From Candidatus Kuenenia stuttgartensis (GTDB taxonomy: Bacteria; Planctomycetota; Planctomycetia; Planctomycetales; Planctomycetaceae): 51,176 nucleotides of DNA. A program made the position numbers and the translations under genes. The notes under the pieces are model-generated. The model did no database searches and was not told the DNA's origin. It was given only the letters and a program-made list of their open reading frames with translations. Positions 29,308-38,436 of the stretch are shown here, piece by piece. The stretch's first letter is position 1. Each line of letters begins with the position of its first letter. The DNA is taken from contig CAMAXD010000006.1 of NCBI GenBank assembly GCA_945861975.1, positions 1 through 51,176 on the forward strand. Reading direction: 5' to 3'.

Positions 29308-29352
29308 CGACGCGATGAAGTCTCATCAGATTTCATGACGTCGGCTTTTTTT
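29308..29352 (+). terminator. Intrinsic terminator just upstream of the NADP-dependent oxidoreductase
   Basis: aagccgacgcgatgaa...ttcatgacgtcggcttttttt: long stem plus T run on + strand; no clear + strand gene directly upstream. Confidence 0.82.
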
Positions 29353-29402
29353 ATGCGCCGCGAGACAGGCGGACCAGCTCAGACTTACAGGAAGATAGAC
29401 TC

Positions 29403-30479
29403 ATGGCCAAGTCGCAAGCATCAACGCTGAATTTCGACGTCTCCTTCGCGAAGGATGGTCTGATCAACCAAAGAGTGGTGCTGAATTCTCGCCCGATTGG
29501 AAAGCCGATCGTCGACAATTTTCGGATCGAGGAACTGCCGCCATCCGTCCCCAATGACGGCCAAATGCTGCTGAAAACGCTGTTTCTTTCGCTCGACCCA
29601 TATATGCGTGGCCGCATGAGTAACGCGACGTCCTATGCTGCTCCGATCAATGTTGGCCAGACGATGGTCGGTGGAACTGTCTCGCGAGTCATCTCATCGC
29701 GGCATCCGGGATTTAATGAGGGTGATCTCGTGGTCGGCATGTCAGGCTGGCAACGCTTTGCGGTTTCGGACGGTAGCGGATTGATCAAACTTGACCCGAA
29801 CATGCCACAACCGTCGCTTGCACTGGGAGTTCTGGGCATGCCGGGCTTTACGGCTTACATGGGGCTGCTGGATATCGGCAAACCGCAAATGGGAGAAACG
29901 GTCGTTGTCGCGGCCGCCAGCGGTGCTGTCGGTTCAGTTGTAGGCCAGGTTGCTCGTCTTAAAGGATGTCGAGTCATCGGTATTGCTGGCGGTGCGGAAA
30001 AATGTGCGTATGTGATTAACGAGCTGGGCTTCGATGCGTGTATTGATCATCGCGCCGCGAACTTCACTGAGGAACTCGCCGACGCCTGCCATGAGGGCAT
30101 CGACATCTACTTCGAAGGTGTCGGTGGAGCTGTGTTTGATGCGGTGCTGCCGCTGCTGAAAACGAAGGCTCGTATTCCTGTCTGTGGTCTGATTTCGTCT
30201 TACAACGAGACGGCTCTGCCCAAGGGCCCTGATCGATTATCGCTGCTGATGCGTACGATTCTGACCAAACGCCTCACATTCAAGGGCTTCATTATTTTCG
30301 ATGACTATGGAGATCGATTCGAGGAGTTTCAGACTCAGATGAGTGAGTGGGTTCGGGACGGAAAAGTGAAGTTTCGTGAAGACATCATTGAAGGTCTTCC
30401 GAACGCTCCGGCCGCCCTCATCGGACTGCTCGAAGGCCGGAACTTTGGCAAACTGATCGTTCGAGTTGCCAGCGAGTAG
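29403..30479 (+). CDS. NADP-dependent oxidoreductase, MDR family (CurA/leukotriene B4 dehydrogenase-like)
   Basis: LDPYMRGRMS, VGGTVSRVISSRHPGFNEGDLV, VVVAAASGAVGSVVGQVARLKGCRVIGIAGGAEKC, FEGVGGAVFDAVL motifs. Confidence 0.95.
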   Translation: MAKSQASTLNFDVSFAKDGLINQRVVLNSRPIGKPIVDNFRIEELPPSVPNDGQMLLKTLFLSLDPYMRGRMSNATSYAAPINVGQTMVGGTVSRVISSRHPGFNEGDLVVGMSGWQRFAVSDGSGLIKLDPNMPQPSLALGVLGMPGFTAYMGLLDIGKPQMGETVVVAAASGAVGSVVGQVARLKGCRVIGIAGGAEKCAYVINELGFDACIDHRAANFTEELADACHEGIDIYFEGVGGAVFDAVLPLLKTKARIPVCGLISSYNETALPKGPDRLSLLMRTILTKRLTFKGFIIFDDYGDRFEEFQTQMSEWVRDGKVKFREDIIEGLPNAPAALIGLLEGRNFGKLIVRVASE

Positions 30480-30494
30480 CGGCTGGCTTTGACT

Positions 30495-30598
30495 CAAAAC
30501 ACCTGACAAAACCGGAACCAGCTCTCGCAAAGCTTCCGGGAGCATTTGAAACCTCGCCCGGCAAGGGTGCCTGTCCCGGTTCTGTCAGGAGTTCTTCG
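30495..30598. repeat. MITE-like inverted repeat element (about 105 bp)
   Basis: Arm 1 caaaacacctgacaaaaccggaac; arm 2 gtcccggttctgtcaggagttctt; near-complementary over about 24 nt with about 50 nt between. Confidence 0.6.
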
Positions 30599-30615
30599 GC
30601 GTTTATTCGAAAGAG

Positions 30616-31583
30616 ATGCTCATGAATACGTTGTTGACTCTGGTCGAAGAGCCGTTGTCTCCGGATCGGTCGCCGATTGCGTGGTCACTGACACTCGCTG
30701 TGGTTTGCGTGCCGATGCAACGACGGATTGAAGCTGCTATCCGCAGTCCCGGAGTTGCCGCAGCAATTTCCGTCTTCCTGATCGGGTCTGTTGTTTTGGT
30801 CCTCGTGACATTTGTCGGGGAAAGGCTTGGACGAGAAGCCTCCAGCGGCGCGCAGTTGGTGAATGCACGCATCAAATCCGGCGAATGGCGGCGAGCGATC
30901 GAACGGCATCCACGATTGATTCCTCTCGCTGACTGGCTGGAGCACCAGAATCTTCCTGAGACGGTGAAGTCTACAGTGACGTGGATGAGTACCACGGGGG
31001 CTGGCTTCGTCCGTGGATCGGTGATCGAAGTGATGAGCCTGTTACTGACGTTTTATCTCCTGTTTTATGTTCTGCGAGATCGTCGCTGCAGTGCAGGGTT
31101 TTTTGGGCGGTTTGATGTTCTGGTGGCTGGTTCTGCCAGCCCCCTCTTTTGTGGGGCGTGGTTATGGGTTTATTGGCCATAATTCCGCTGCTGGGAGCCT
31201 TCATTGTCTGGGTCTCGGCAGCTCTGTTTTTGTCCATCGATGGTCACTGGGGGCAGGCGATTATTCTGTCGCTCTGGGGCCTGATTGTTGTCGCCACAAT
31301 TGACAATCTTCTGCGTCCAATTTTAGTGGGACAGCGTCTTCAATTGCCCACTGTGCTCGCGTTTATTTCTGTCGTCGGTGGAATTTCTGTCTTCGGCCCG
31401 GCTGGATTAATTCTCGGCCCCGTGACCTTATCCATCACCATGGTGTTGCTGGAAATCTGGCCTCGGCCAGCCGTGTTGGCTGTTTCTCGTTCGGCGGATC
31501 AGGAAGCAATCTCCAGGTTCGAAAACGAAGGCGGATCTCCGGCATCGAAATTCTGTACTAACAAGACAACAGCGCTCGCCTGA
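30616..31583 (+). pseudogene. AI-2E family (PerM-like) transporter, disrupted by deletion/frameshifts
   Basis: Frame 1 ...SLLLTFYLLFYVLRDRR; another frame AAVQGFLGGLMFWWLVLPAP; third frame MWGVVMGLLAIIPLLGAFIVWVSAALFLSIDGHWGQAIILSLWGLIVVATIDNLLRPILVGQRLQLPTVLAFISVVGGISVFGPAGLILGPV. Confidence 0.88.
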
Positions 31584-31616
31584 AAACTCCCTTGACACTC
31601 CATGGAGCCTGAAGTG

Positions 31617-31856
31617 ATGTTGAAAATGTCAGAGAGTCCGGCTCAGAACGCTGACGACGGCTACGAACCTTCCCCGATTGAACCCTCGAGCGCTGCCAGC
31701 ACCGAGAGCCTTGTCCAGGAGTTTCTGTCCGATGCTGAATCCGCAATGCCCAACGTATCAGCATCGGCTACTTCGATCGAATCCAGAAACGCATCGACAT
31801 CGCCGGAAATCTCTCCGTCTGCTGAGGACAGGTTTGTACGTGAAGACCCGTGGTGA
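31617..31856 (+). CDS. Short acidic Ser/Glu-rich ORF, doubtful
   Basis: MLKMSESPAQNADDGYEPSPIEPSSAASTES...; low complexity, no recognised family. Confidence 0.25.
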   Translation: MLKMSESPAQNADDGYEPSPIEPSSAASTESLVQEFLSDAESAMPNVSASATSIESRNASTSPEISPSAEDRFVREDPW

Positions 31857-32028
31857 ATTTGTCGGCAGAGAACCCCACGCATCACGATCTGCAAGTTGTT
31901 GCATTCTTTTCTGGTAAGAGCGGGGGTAAGTTGAGATCCCGTTTCAGAGGATCGTTGACAGTCTCTCTTCACCTCACAGTCTATTGCGACCACCTTTTAT
32001 GGAACATGCGATGATGCTCAAAGTGCAG

Positions 32029-32560
32029 CCGATCGGAAGTTCAATTTCTCATGCGCATCGTGAACAGGGGCGATCGTGGGGTCGCAAAGTTGCGGTTGAA
32101 GTTCGCAGTCTGCACAAGAGTTACGATCAGCATCTGGCCGTGAAGGACGTGAGCTTTTCGTTTCGCAGTGGAGAGGTGCTTGGCCTGCTGGGACCAAACA
32201 GTGCGGGAAAGAGCACTGTCATGATGATAATCACGGGACTACTCGCTGCAGACTCCGGCGAAGTGATCCTGAATAGAGAGAAATACGATGGTCGACGTCT
32301 TGAACAAAGAAGGCTCTTCGGAGTGGTATTCTCAAGAACACTCGCTGTATCAGAATCTTATCGCGATGAATAACCTGATGTCCCTCGGGCGATTGTACGG
32401 GTTAAGAGGTAGCATTCTGAAAGCTCGCTGAGACGAGGTGCTTGAGCAAATCGGGCTGACAGAAAATGCGAACCGGCAGTCCGTAAACTATTCCAGCGGT
32501 ATGAAGCGTCGACTCAACTTCGGAATTGCTTTGATTCACAAACCTCACAATTTTTCTAAA
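32029..32560 (+). pseudogene. ABC transporter ATP-binding protein fragment
   Basis: VRSLHKSYDQHLAVKDVSFSFRSGEVLGLLGPNSAGKSTVMMIITGLL (Walker A), frameshift to LYQNLIAMNNLMSLGRLYGLRGSILKAR*DEVLEQIGLTENANRQSVNYSSGMKRRLNFGIALIHKP (degenerate signature), then abrupt loss before Walker B. Confidence 0.88.
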
Positions 32561-32747
32561 ACCGGTCAGCGACTTTTTCAGGGACGACCACTTATGCTGA
32601 TGGTCGCCCACGCGTGGATTAGTGTCGGCATGCAAATATGGGTGAGTTAAGTGACAAATAAGCCGCGCGACTCCACCAGATGGTGATGTAAACGATTGAT
32701 CCGGAAAGGCTCCGGGGAGATCGGCCCGGGGGCGGCGCAGACTTGCA

Positions 32748-34055
32748 TCAACGTTGTGATGCCAGATCGGAAATGATATTTTCGGCAGCCTTGCGTCCAC
32801 TGACCATCGCTCCCTGAATCGATGCTGTCTCACAGTAGTCACCACAGTAGTACAGCCCGTCTCCCAAACGCGATTGTCCTGAAAGGCTTTCTCTGAAGCC
32901 AGCCTGCTGCGCGGGCAAGGCGATTGGGATGTCATAGCGCCGTAACAAAGACCATGCATCGACCTGAGATCCGAACCATTGCCTCAGTTGCTGACGTACA
33001 GTGTTATTAAGATCGCTTGAGTCCATGAATTCTTTGCCAACGACGGAAGCACTGATCAATGCGTGTCCGGCCGGTGCATAACTTCTCGCCACGTTGGACA
33101 CAACACACAGATTATTGATCGGACCTTCGTTGTCGCCGTTTAGCACGAGCAGCGGTTCGGCGAATGGCGCCTGTGGGGCGGCGAAGTAGAAACACGTGGT
33201 TGCTCTGAATTCAGGTGAATGAATCATCCCGCTGGTCAACCTTGACGCTTCCCTGCCTTCGACAGCGAGTACAATCGCACGACAGTCAATGGATTCGCCA
33301 TTTCTGAGTCGCACGTGATGGCGATCCACCATTGAGTCGTCAGAAGTGGAACGTGAGTCGACAGAAGTAGAAAGCGAGTCGACAGAAGTGGAAAGCCGAA
33401 GCATGTCGGCCGTCAATTCTGCCGCCAATTGTCGCGGAATCGCACTCATGCCTTGCTCTGGAAGTGATGCGTCCCCCAGCGCAAAGATTTGGAACAAAAA
33501 TCTGAAGAACCCGCTCGAAGTGCTGAGATTTTTCTCTAAAAACACACCCGAAAACCACGGACGAAAAAAGCGATTGACCATATCGTCCGAAAGCCCGCAC
33601 GTCCTGCGAAGATACTCCAGCGTCGTCGATTCCGGCTCTCGCCAGAGCTCATCAACAGATGTATGGGTCACGTGCCAGCGGAGTTTGGCCAGTTTCAGGC
33701 GATCCCGGAAGGTGCCGATTCCATTGAACGCCGTCGACAGCAATTTCGAAGGTTTCCGCCACGGATCGCTCATCTCAACCATTCGACCCTGAGTGCGAAT
33801 CAAAGCGCCGGGATCAAAACTTTGCAGCCGCAGCGAGTCATAATCAAGTTGAGCCTTGGCTTCCGGATAGGCAGTCTGCAGGACCTGAAATCCTCGATCA
33901 AGCAGAAAGCCGTCGACATGGTCTGTGCGTACTCGACCGCCAACATCATCCTGAGCATCGAGTACGAGAACGTCGATATTGTATTTTAGCAGCAGGCGAG
34001 CGCAACATAACCCCGAAAGCCCGGCACCAATGACAATCACAGGCTTCGACTTCAT
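32748..34055 (-). CDS. FAD-dependent amine oxidase / protoporphyrinogen-oxidase-like protein
   Basis: [55 protein letters not shown]-terminal [23 protein letters not shown]. Confidence 0.92.
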   Translation of the reverse strand: MKSKPVIVIGAGLSGLCCARLLLKYNIDVLVLDAQDDVGGRVRTDHVDGFLLDRGFQVLQTAYPEAKAQLDYDSLRLQSFDPGALIRTQGRMVEMSDPWRKPSKLLSTAFNGIGTFRDRLKLAKLRWHVTHTSVDELWREPESTTLEYLRRTCGLSDDMVNRFFRPWFSGVFLEKNLSTSSGFFRFLFQIFALGDASLPEQGMSAIPRQLAAELTADMLRLSTSVDSLSTSVDSRSTSDDSMVDRHHVRLRNGESIDCRAIVLAVEGREASRLTSGMIHSPEFRATTCFYFAAPQAPFAEPLLVLNGDNEGPINNLCVVSNVARSYAPAGHALISASVVGKEFMDSSDLNNTVRQQLRQWFGSQVDAWSLLRRYDIPIALPAQQAGFRESLSGQSRLGDGLYYCGDYCETASIQGAMVSGRKAAENIISDLASQR

Positions 34056-35572
34056 GCTCGCGTCCCCAAGTCACGATCTGTGGTCGCCGGAGTGTTCGCG
34101 ATAGTCTTAACCGTCGACGTCTCGGCAGCACGAGCAATGTTGCGGAGCATTCCGGCAAAGACGCATTGATGCAGGGGGTAAATGCCGTACCAGTAAAGAA
34201 TTCCGAAGAGGCCCAGTGGATCGAAGATGGCCGTCTGACGAATGGTGCTCCCTGCCTGACACGGAGTCACTTCAAACTCAAGCCATGCGCGACCGGGAAC
34301 TTTCATTTCGGCGCAGAGTCGCAGACCATGATCCTGATCGATCGATTCAACCCTCCAGAAATCGAGAGCGTCCCCGACTCGCAGAGTGTCCTCATCACGC
34401 CGTCCGCGTCGCACTCCCACACCACCAAGCAACAGGTCAATGAAACCGCGGACCGTCCACAGCCAGTTTCCGTAATACCACCCCGTGCGACCGCCGATGC
34501 GGCGGATTGGACGAAACGCCTGCTCTGGAGGAACCGGGACGACGATCGTTCGCGAGTCAACCAATCTGGAGCCAAACCGAGTACCACCCCACGATCGAAT
34601 CGCACCCGCTGATGACAGAGAATCAGACCATCGTGTGGCGGCAAACTCGTTGTCCTCGTTGACAAGAGCGCGTGCGATGGCCTCCTGATAAGTTCGTGGC
34701 CGGACGGAAAATGAAGTCGACGCAAGATTGTTTGAGAGAAGTGTCGGATTGCGCAGGCTTTCGACCAGTTTCCTGCCGACTCGTGCATAAAGCGGCGTCA
34801 CCAGGCCAAGCCAAAGACTTGAAAGGTATGGCGTCAGAAATGGCACTGGGATCATCCAGCGAATCAGGCCTCTCTGCCGAGCGTACTCCTGCATAATCTG
34901 GCCATACGATACTTGATCCGGCCCACCGATCTCAAACACATGAGATCCGAAAGTCGGCAAATCCAGTGCGGCTTTGAGGTAGGTCAGCAAATCTTCGATA
35001 GCGATGGGCTGGGCCTTTACATGCACCCAGCGGGGGCAGATCATAATCGGAAGACGCTCGACCAGAGCACGGATCATTTCAAAGGACAAACTGCCCGACC
35101 CAATCACGATCGAGGCTCGAAATTCAATCACCTGCGAATGATGAGCTCGGAGTGCGTCGCCAGTCTCCTGCCGACTGCGGAGATGCTTTGAAAGTTCATG
35201 GTCAGGATTGCCAAGACCGCCGAGATAAATGATCCGTCGCACGCCAGCGGCTGTTGCAGCCTCCGCGAAGTTTGTCGCAGCGATGAGATCCTGCTCTTCA
35301 AAATTTCCTTGGGCGCCCATCGAATGCACAAGGTAATACGCCGTATCCACTCCCGCAAAAGCTGGCGGCAATGTGTCGCGATTCAACACGTCGCCTGCCA
35401 CCACTTCCGTTGTGCTTGAACGGTGGTCATCAAGTGCCTCAGGGCGACGAGTCAGGCAACGCACACGCACTCCATGGTGCTGCAGAAGAGTCAACAGTCT
35501 CCCGCCGACATAACCTGTGGCCCCGGTCAGCAGAGTCAGACTTCCGTTTTCCCCGACCGGTTGATCTTCCAT
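34052..35572 (-). CDS. SDR-type NAD(P)-binding protein with C-terminal DUF2867-like domain
   Basis: [33 protein letters not shown]-terminal [53 protein letters not shown] at 35572 preferred; stop overlaps the amine oxidase start (4 nt). Confidence 0.93.
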   Translation of the reverse strand: MEDQPVGENGSLTLLTGATGYVGGRLLTLLQHHGVRVRCLTRRPEALDDHRSSTTEVVAGDVLNRDTLPPAFAGVDTAYYLVHSMGAQGNFEEQDLIAATNFAEAATAAGVRRIIYLGGLGNPDHELSKHLRSRQETGDALRAHHSQVIEFRASIVIGSGSLSFEMIRALVERLPIMICPRWVHVKAQPIAIEDLLTYLKAALDLPTFGSHVFEIGGPDQVSYGQIMQEYARQRGLIRWMIPVPFLTPYLSSLWLGLVTPLYARVGRKLVESLRNPTLLSNNLASTSFSVRPRTYQEAIARALVNEDNEFAATRWSDSLSSAGAIRSWGGTRFGSRLVDSRTIVVPVPPEQAFRPIRRIGGRTGWYYGNWLWTVRGFIDLLLGGVGVRRGRRDEDTLRVGDALDFWRVESIDQDHGLRLCAEMKVPGRAWLEFEVTPCQAGSTIRQTAIFDPLGLFGILYWYGIYPLHQCVFAGMLRNIARAAETSTVKTIANTPATTDRDLGTRA

Positions 35573-35675
35573 TTGAATTTTGCCATTCGAGATATCAAAA
35601 ACACATAGGGAACCGGACCGATCGAAAACCTGAATACATGCAAGGTTTCCGGAGCGAACTTGGCCTCCGACGTGG

Positions 35676-35783
35676 TTACTCTTCCGATTTGGCACTGACC
35701 ATAAGCGAAATGAATGTTGATGTCAGAGCCACGGAGAATACGCCGCAGCCCACAAGAAAAATAACGAGATCGCTATTTGGCAT
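35676..35783 (-). CDS. 35-aa single-TM micro-ORF
   Basis: MPNSDLVIFLVGCGVFSVALTSTFISLMVSAKSEE*; overlaps the end of the 59-aa ORF upstream. Confidence 0.5.
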   Translation of the reverse strand: MPNSDLVIFLVGCGVFSVALTSTFISLMVSAKSEE

Positions 35784-35952
35784 TGTTCGAACTCCCAAGC
35801 ACAAGTGTTCCGAAACTCAGGATCGACGGCACCCACAGCCCCACGAACATTCCCTCCTGCTTGCTGCCGGTAAACCACAACGAGATTGAGAAAAGGAACG
35901 ACGCACCAGCGGCAAACACAAAGCCAAGTTTCCCCAACGTTTTCTTGTTCAT
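35773..35952 (-). CDS. 59-aa two-TM small membrane protein
   Basis: MNKKTLGKLGFVFAAGASFLFSISLWFTGSKQEGMFVGLWVPSILSFGTLVLGSSNNAK*; below the ORF-track cutoff. Confidence 0.6.
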   Translation of the reverse strand: MNKKTLGKLGFVFAAGASFLFSISLWFTGSKQEGMFVGLWVPSILSFGTLVLGSSNNAK

Positions 35953-36431
35953 GACCCCGTACCTTCAGCAGACATCCAGATTGACCCAGTAATTAAATCG
36001 TTCATAACGTTCATGTATCCCCGTGAGGGTTAGTGATTGTTAACTGCGGTTCGGTGGTATTCGTCTGATTTGCGGTGATCGTGTTCAGCGGCTGAGGACC
36101 AATGGCAGCGACAAAAACGCCCGCACACATTGAGAGGACGACTCCGTATTCACAGATGCTGGCACTGCCGCAGTCATCGTCTGACGCTCATGGGAGTCGC
36201 CGTTGGTCGATCTGAATAATGAGGGCGATCTGAATAATGACCCTCCCCAAATGACGCGTTCGAAATCCGGAAACCGACTTTGATCAATCGCTAAGCCGGG
36301 GGCATGCCGATGGTTTTCGTGATCTGCTGTTTTTTGTGAAGAATCGTGTTATGACCGGGCGTTTACAGGCGGTCTCGCGATCGCAGGTGCAGACGTTTCA
36401 TTGATCGTCGACTAAAGTGCGAGTGACATCT

Positions 36432-36698
36432 ATGTCCAGCGAACCCATGAGTGAGATGCTGACAGATGCCGATCTGGATCGAATCATTCAGATGGCGTGG
36501 GAGGATCGCACATCGTTCGACACCATCCGGAGTCAGTTTGGTTTGACTCCGGGGGAAGTCATCAAGCTGATGCGGCAGCACCTGAGCGCAGGCTCTTTCA
36601 AACTTTGGCGGAAGAGAACTGCTGGTCGGCGGACGAAACATCAGGCACTCCGTAGTTTTCGCTTCGGTCGATTTCGCGCGCCGGGGCAGCGCGACTGA
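36432..36698 (+). CDS. TIGR03643/DUF2805 family protein
   Basis: LTDADLDRIIQMAWEDRTSFDTIRSQFGLTPGEVIKLMRQHLSAGSFKLWRKRTAGRRTKHQ is the characteristic family sequence; start 36417-36447 uncertain. Confidence 0.9.
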   Translation: MSSEPMSEMLTDADLDRIIQMAWEDRTSFDTIRSQFGLTPGEVIKLMRQHLSAGSFKLWRKRTAGRRTKHQALRSFRFGRFRAPGQRD

Positions 36699-36895
36699 GT
36701 TGCACAACGGGATTAAACAAGTGTGGATACAAGGAGGGGGGCTGTTTTGCTGGACGGCTTTCGAATCTGCTGTCATGATCGCAGCATCGTCTTGTTGACC
36801 CACGATGATTTGATCCTTGCATCTGCTTCGGCCCAATGATTCTGATCGACGGCCAAGGCTGATGGCTGATGGCTGTAGTGAGGAGAGTCTGAATA

Positions 36896-37903
36896 ATGCA
36901 ACCCGGGCAAACAGTTGGAGTCATCGGGGCCGGGATGGCCGGTCTCGCCTGCGCGCGTGAACTCGCGGCCAAAGGCTTCGAAGTAACCGTTTTCGACAAG
37001 AGCCTAGGCCTCGGCGGGCGAACAGCCACTCGACGGGCGGAGCCGAACTTAAGATTTGACCACGGTGCCCAATTTTTCACCGTGGCGGATCCGCTATTCC
37101 GAGAGTTTACAGACGACTGGCTCGCGAGAGGGGTCGTGGCCGAGTGGACTGGCAGAATCATTCGCCTCGAAAGTAAGACCGTTATCGACAGCGCGCCGCA
37201 ACCCCGCTATGTCGGAATGCCGGGTATGTCGGCGATGGCAGTTGACCTCGCAGTGGGACTGTGCGTTCGAACCGGGACTCAGATTACTGCTGTCACCCAC
37301 AGCTCATTCGGTTGGACGATCGCGACCGAGGCGCACGAGACTGTCGGGCCGTTCGACGCACTTGTAGTAACACTCCCCGCGCCTCAGGTGGCCGATCTGC
37401 TTGGATCGCATCATTTTGGAGCTGTCGCAGCCAACGTAAAAATGACAGCGTGCTGGACCATTATGGCGGCGTTCGAATCGCAGATTGAGGTGCCCTGGGA
37501 CGGGGCGTTTGTACATGACTCGCCTATTGCCTGGGTCGCTCGAAACAGCTCCAAGCCGGGTCGAGAGCGAGAGACGGATTGTTGGGTGTTGCAGGCCAGC
37601 CCTGAGTGGTCCGCTGCGCACCTTGAGGTGACGGCGGATATCGCGGAGAGGGATCTTCTTGAAGCGTTTGGCTCTGTCGTCGGTGGGCATCTTCCACCGC
37701 AGCGCTATGTTGCTGCACACCGCTGGCGGTACGGTCAATGTTCTGGACCCGATGGCCGGCGCAGCCTTTTCGATCCCGAAATCGGGCTGGCGGTGTGCGG
37801 TGACTGGCTGGCCGACGGTCGAATAGAGGGTGCGTTTCTGGCCGGGATCAGGGCCGCTGATGCTGTTTGCGAACACAGAGCTTGGCAGCTTGGCAATTCG
37901 TGA
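36896..37903 (+). CDS. FAD/NAD(P)-binding renalase-like oxidoreductase
   Basis: VGVIGAGMAGLACARELAAKGFEVTVFDKSLGLGGRTATRR...FDHGAQFFT; C-terminal VCGDWLADGRIEGAFLAGIRAAD. Confidence 0.93.
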   Translation: MQPGQTVGVIGAGMAGLACARELAAKGFEVTVFDKSLGLGGRTATRRAEPNLRFDHGAQFFTVADPLFREFTDDWLARGVVAEWTGRIIRLESKTVIDSAPQPRYVGMPGMSAMAVDLAVGLCVRTGTQITAVTHSSFGWTIATEAHETVGPFDALVVTLPAPQVADLLGSHHFGAVAANVKMTACWTIMAAFESQIEVPWDGAFVHDSPIAWVARNSSKPGRERETDCWVLQASPEWSAAHLEVTADIAERDLLEAFGSVVGGHLPPQRYVAAHRWRYGQCSGPDGRRSLFDPEIGLAVCGDWLADGRIEGAFLAGIRAADAVCEHRAWQLGNS

Positions 37904-38436
37904 GCGCGAGGCTGATCCTGAAGACTTTGAAAGCCGTCTAAAATCGCTTTCATCAGTGACCAAAGGACAATCGAGAAAACACCCTTTCCAACAACTCAAC
38001 GCAGTCCGCGACGTACACATGATCGTGGACTGACGAGTGACCATTTCGACTTCGTGAGTCACCGGAAGATCTTCACGCAGTTGCTGAATCTTTGCACGCG
38101 TGCCTGCGAAAACACGCATACCATAGTGAATGCAGGCGGCGGTAGAAATGGGAGACTCCGTTAACTCAGGGTATTGTTTTCTGGTGCGTTAAGCGTGACG
38201 CACGGCTGACCGACAACGCTTGCCTCACCGAGGCGGAGCGACTCGGCATAAATGTCCTGCCTCTCTTCTGTTTCGCAGAGTGTTACTCAGAGGGCTGATC
38301 GGTGTAAGATGCCGGGACGTAAGATGCCACGACGTGCGCCGCTGGTGAAAAGAAACTTGTCGGCGCTGCCGTCTGCTCTTTTTCGTCGAGTGCTCACACG
38401 GGTTGCAGTTCCCTTTAATGCTGAAAGTCATGCCTC

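Noticed and set aside
37304-38119. 271-aa minus-strand ORF overlapping the renalase-like gene
   Set aside because: Most lies antisense to a strong CDS; only the first about 60 codons (MRVFAGTRAKIQQLREDLPV...) fall in intergenic DNA and I could not assign them.
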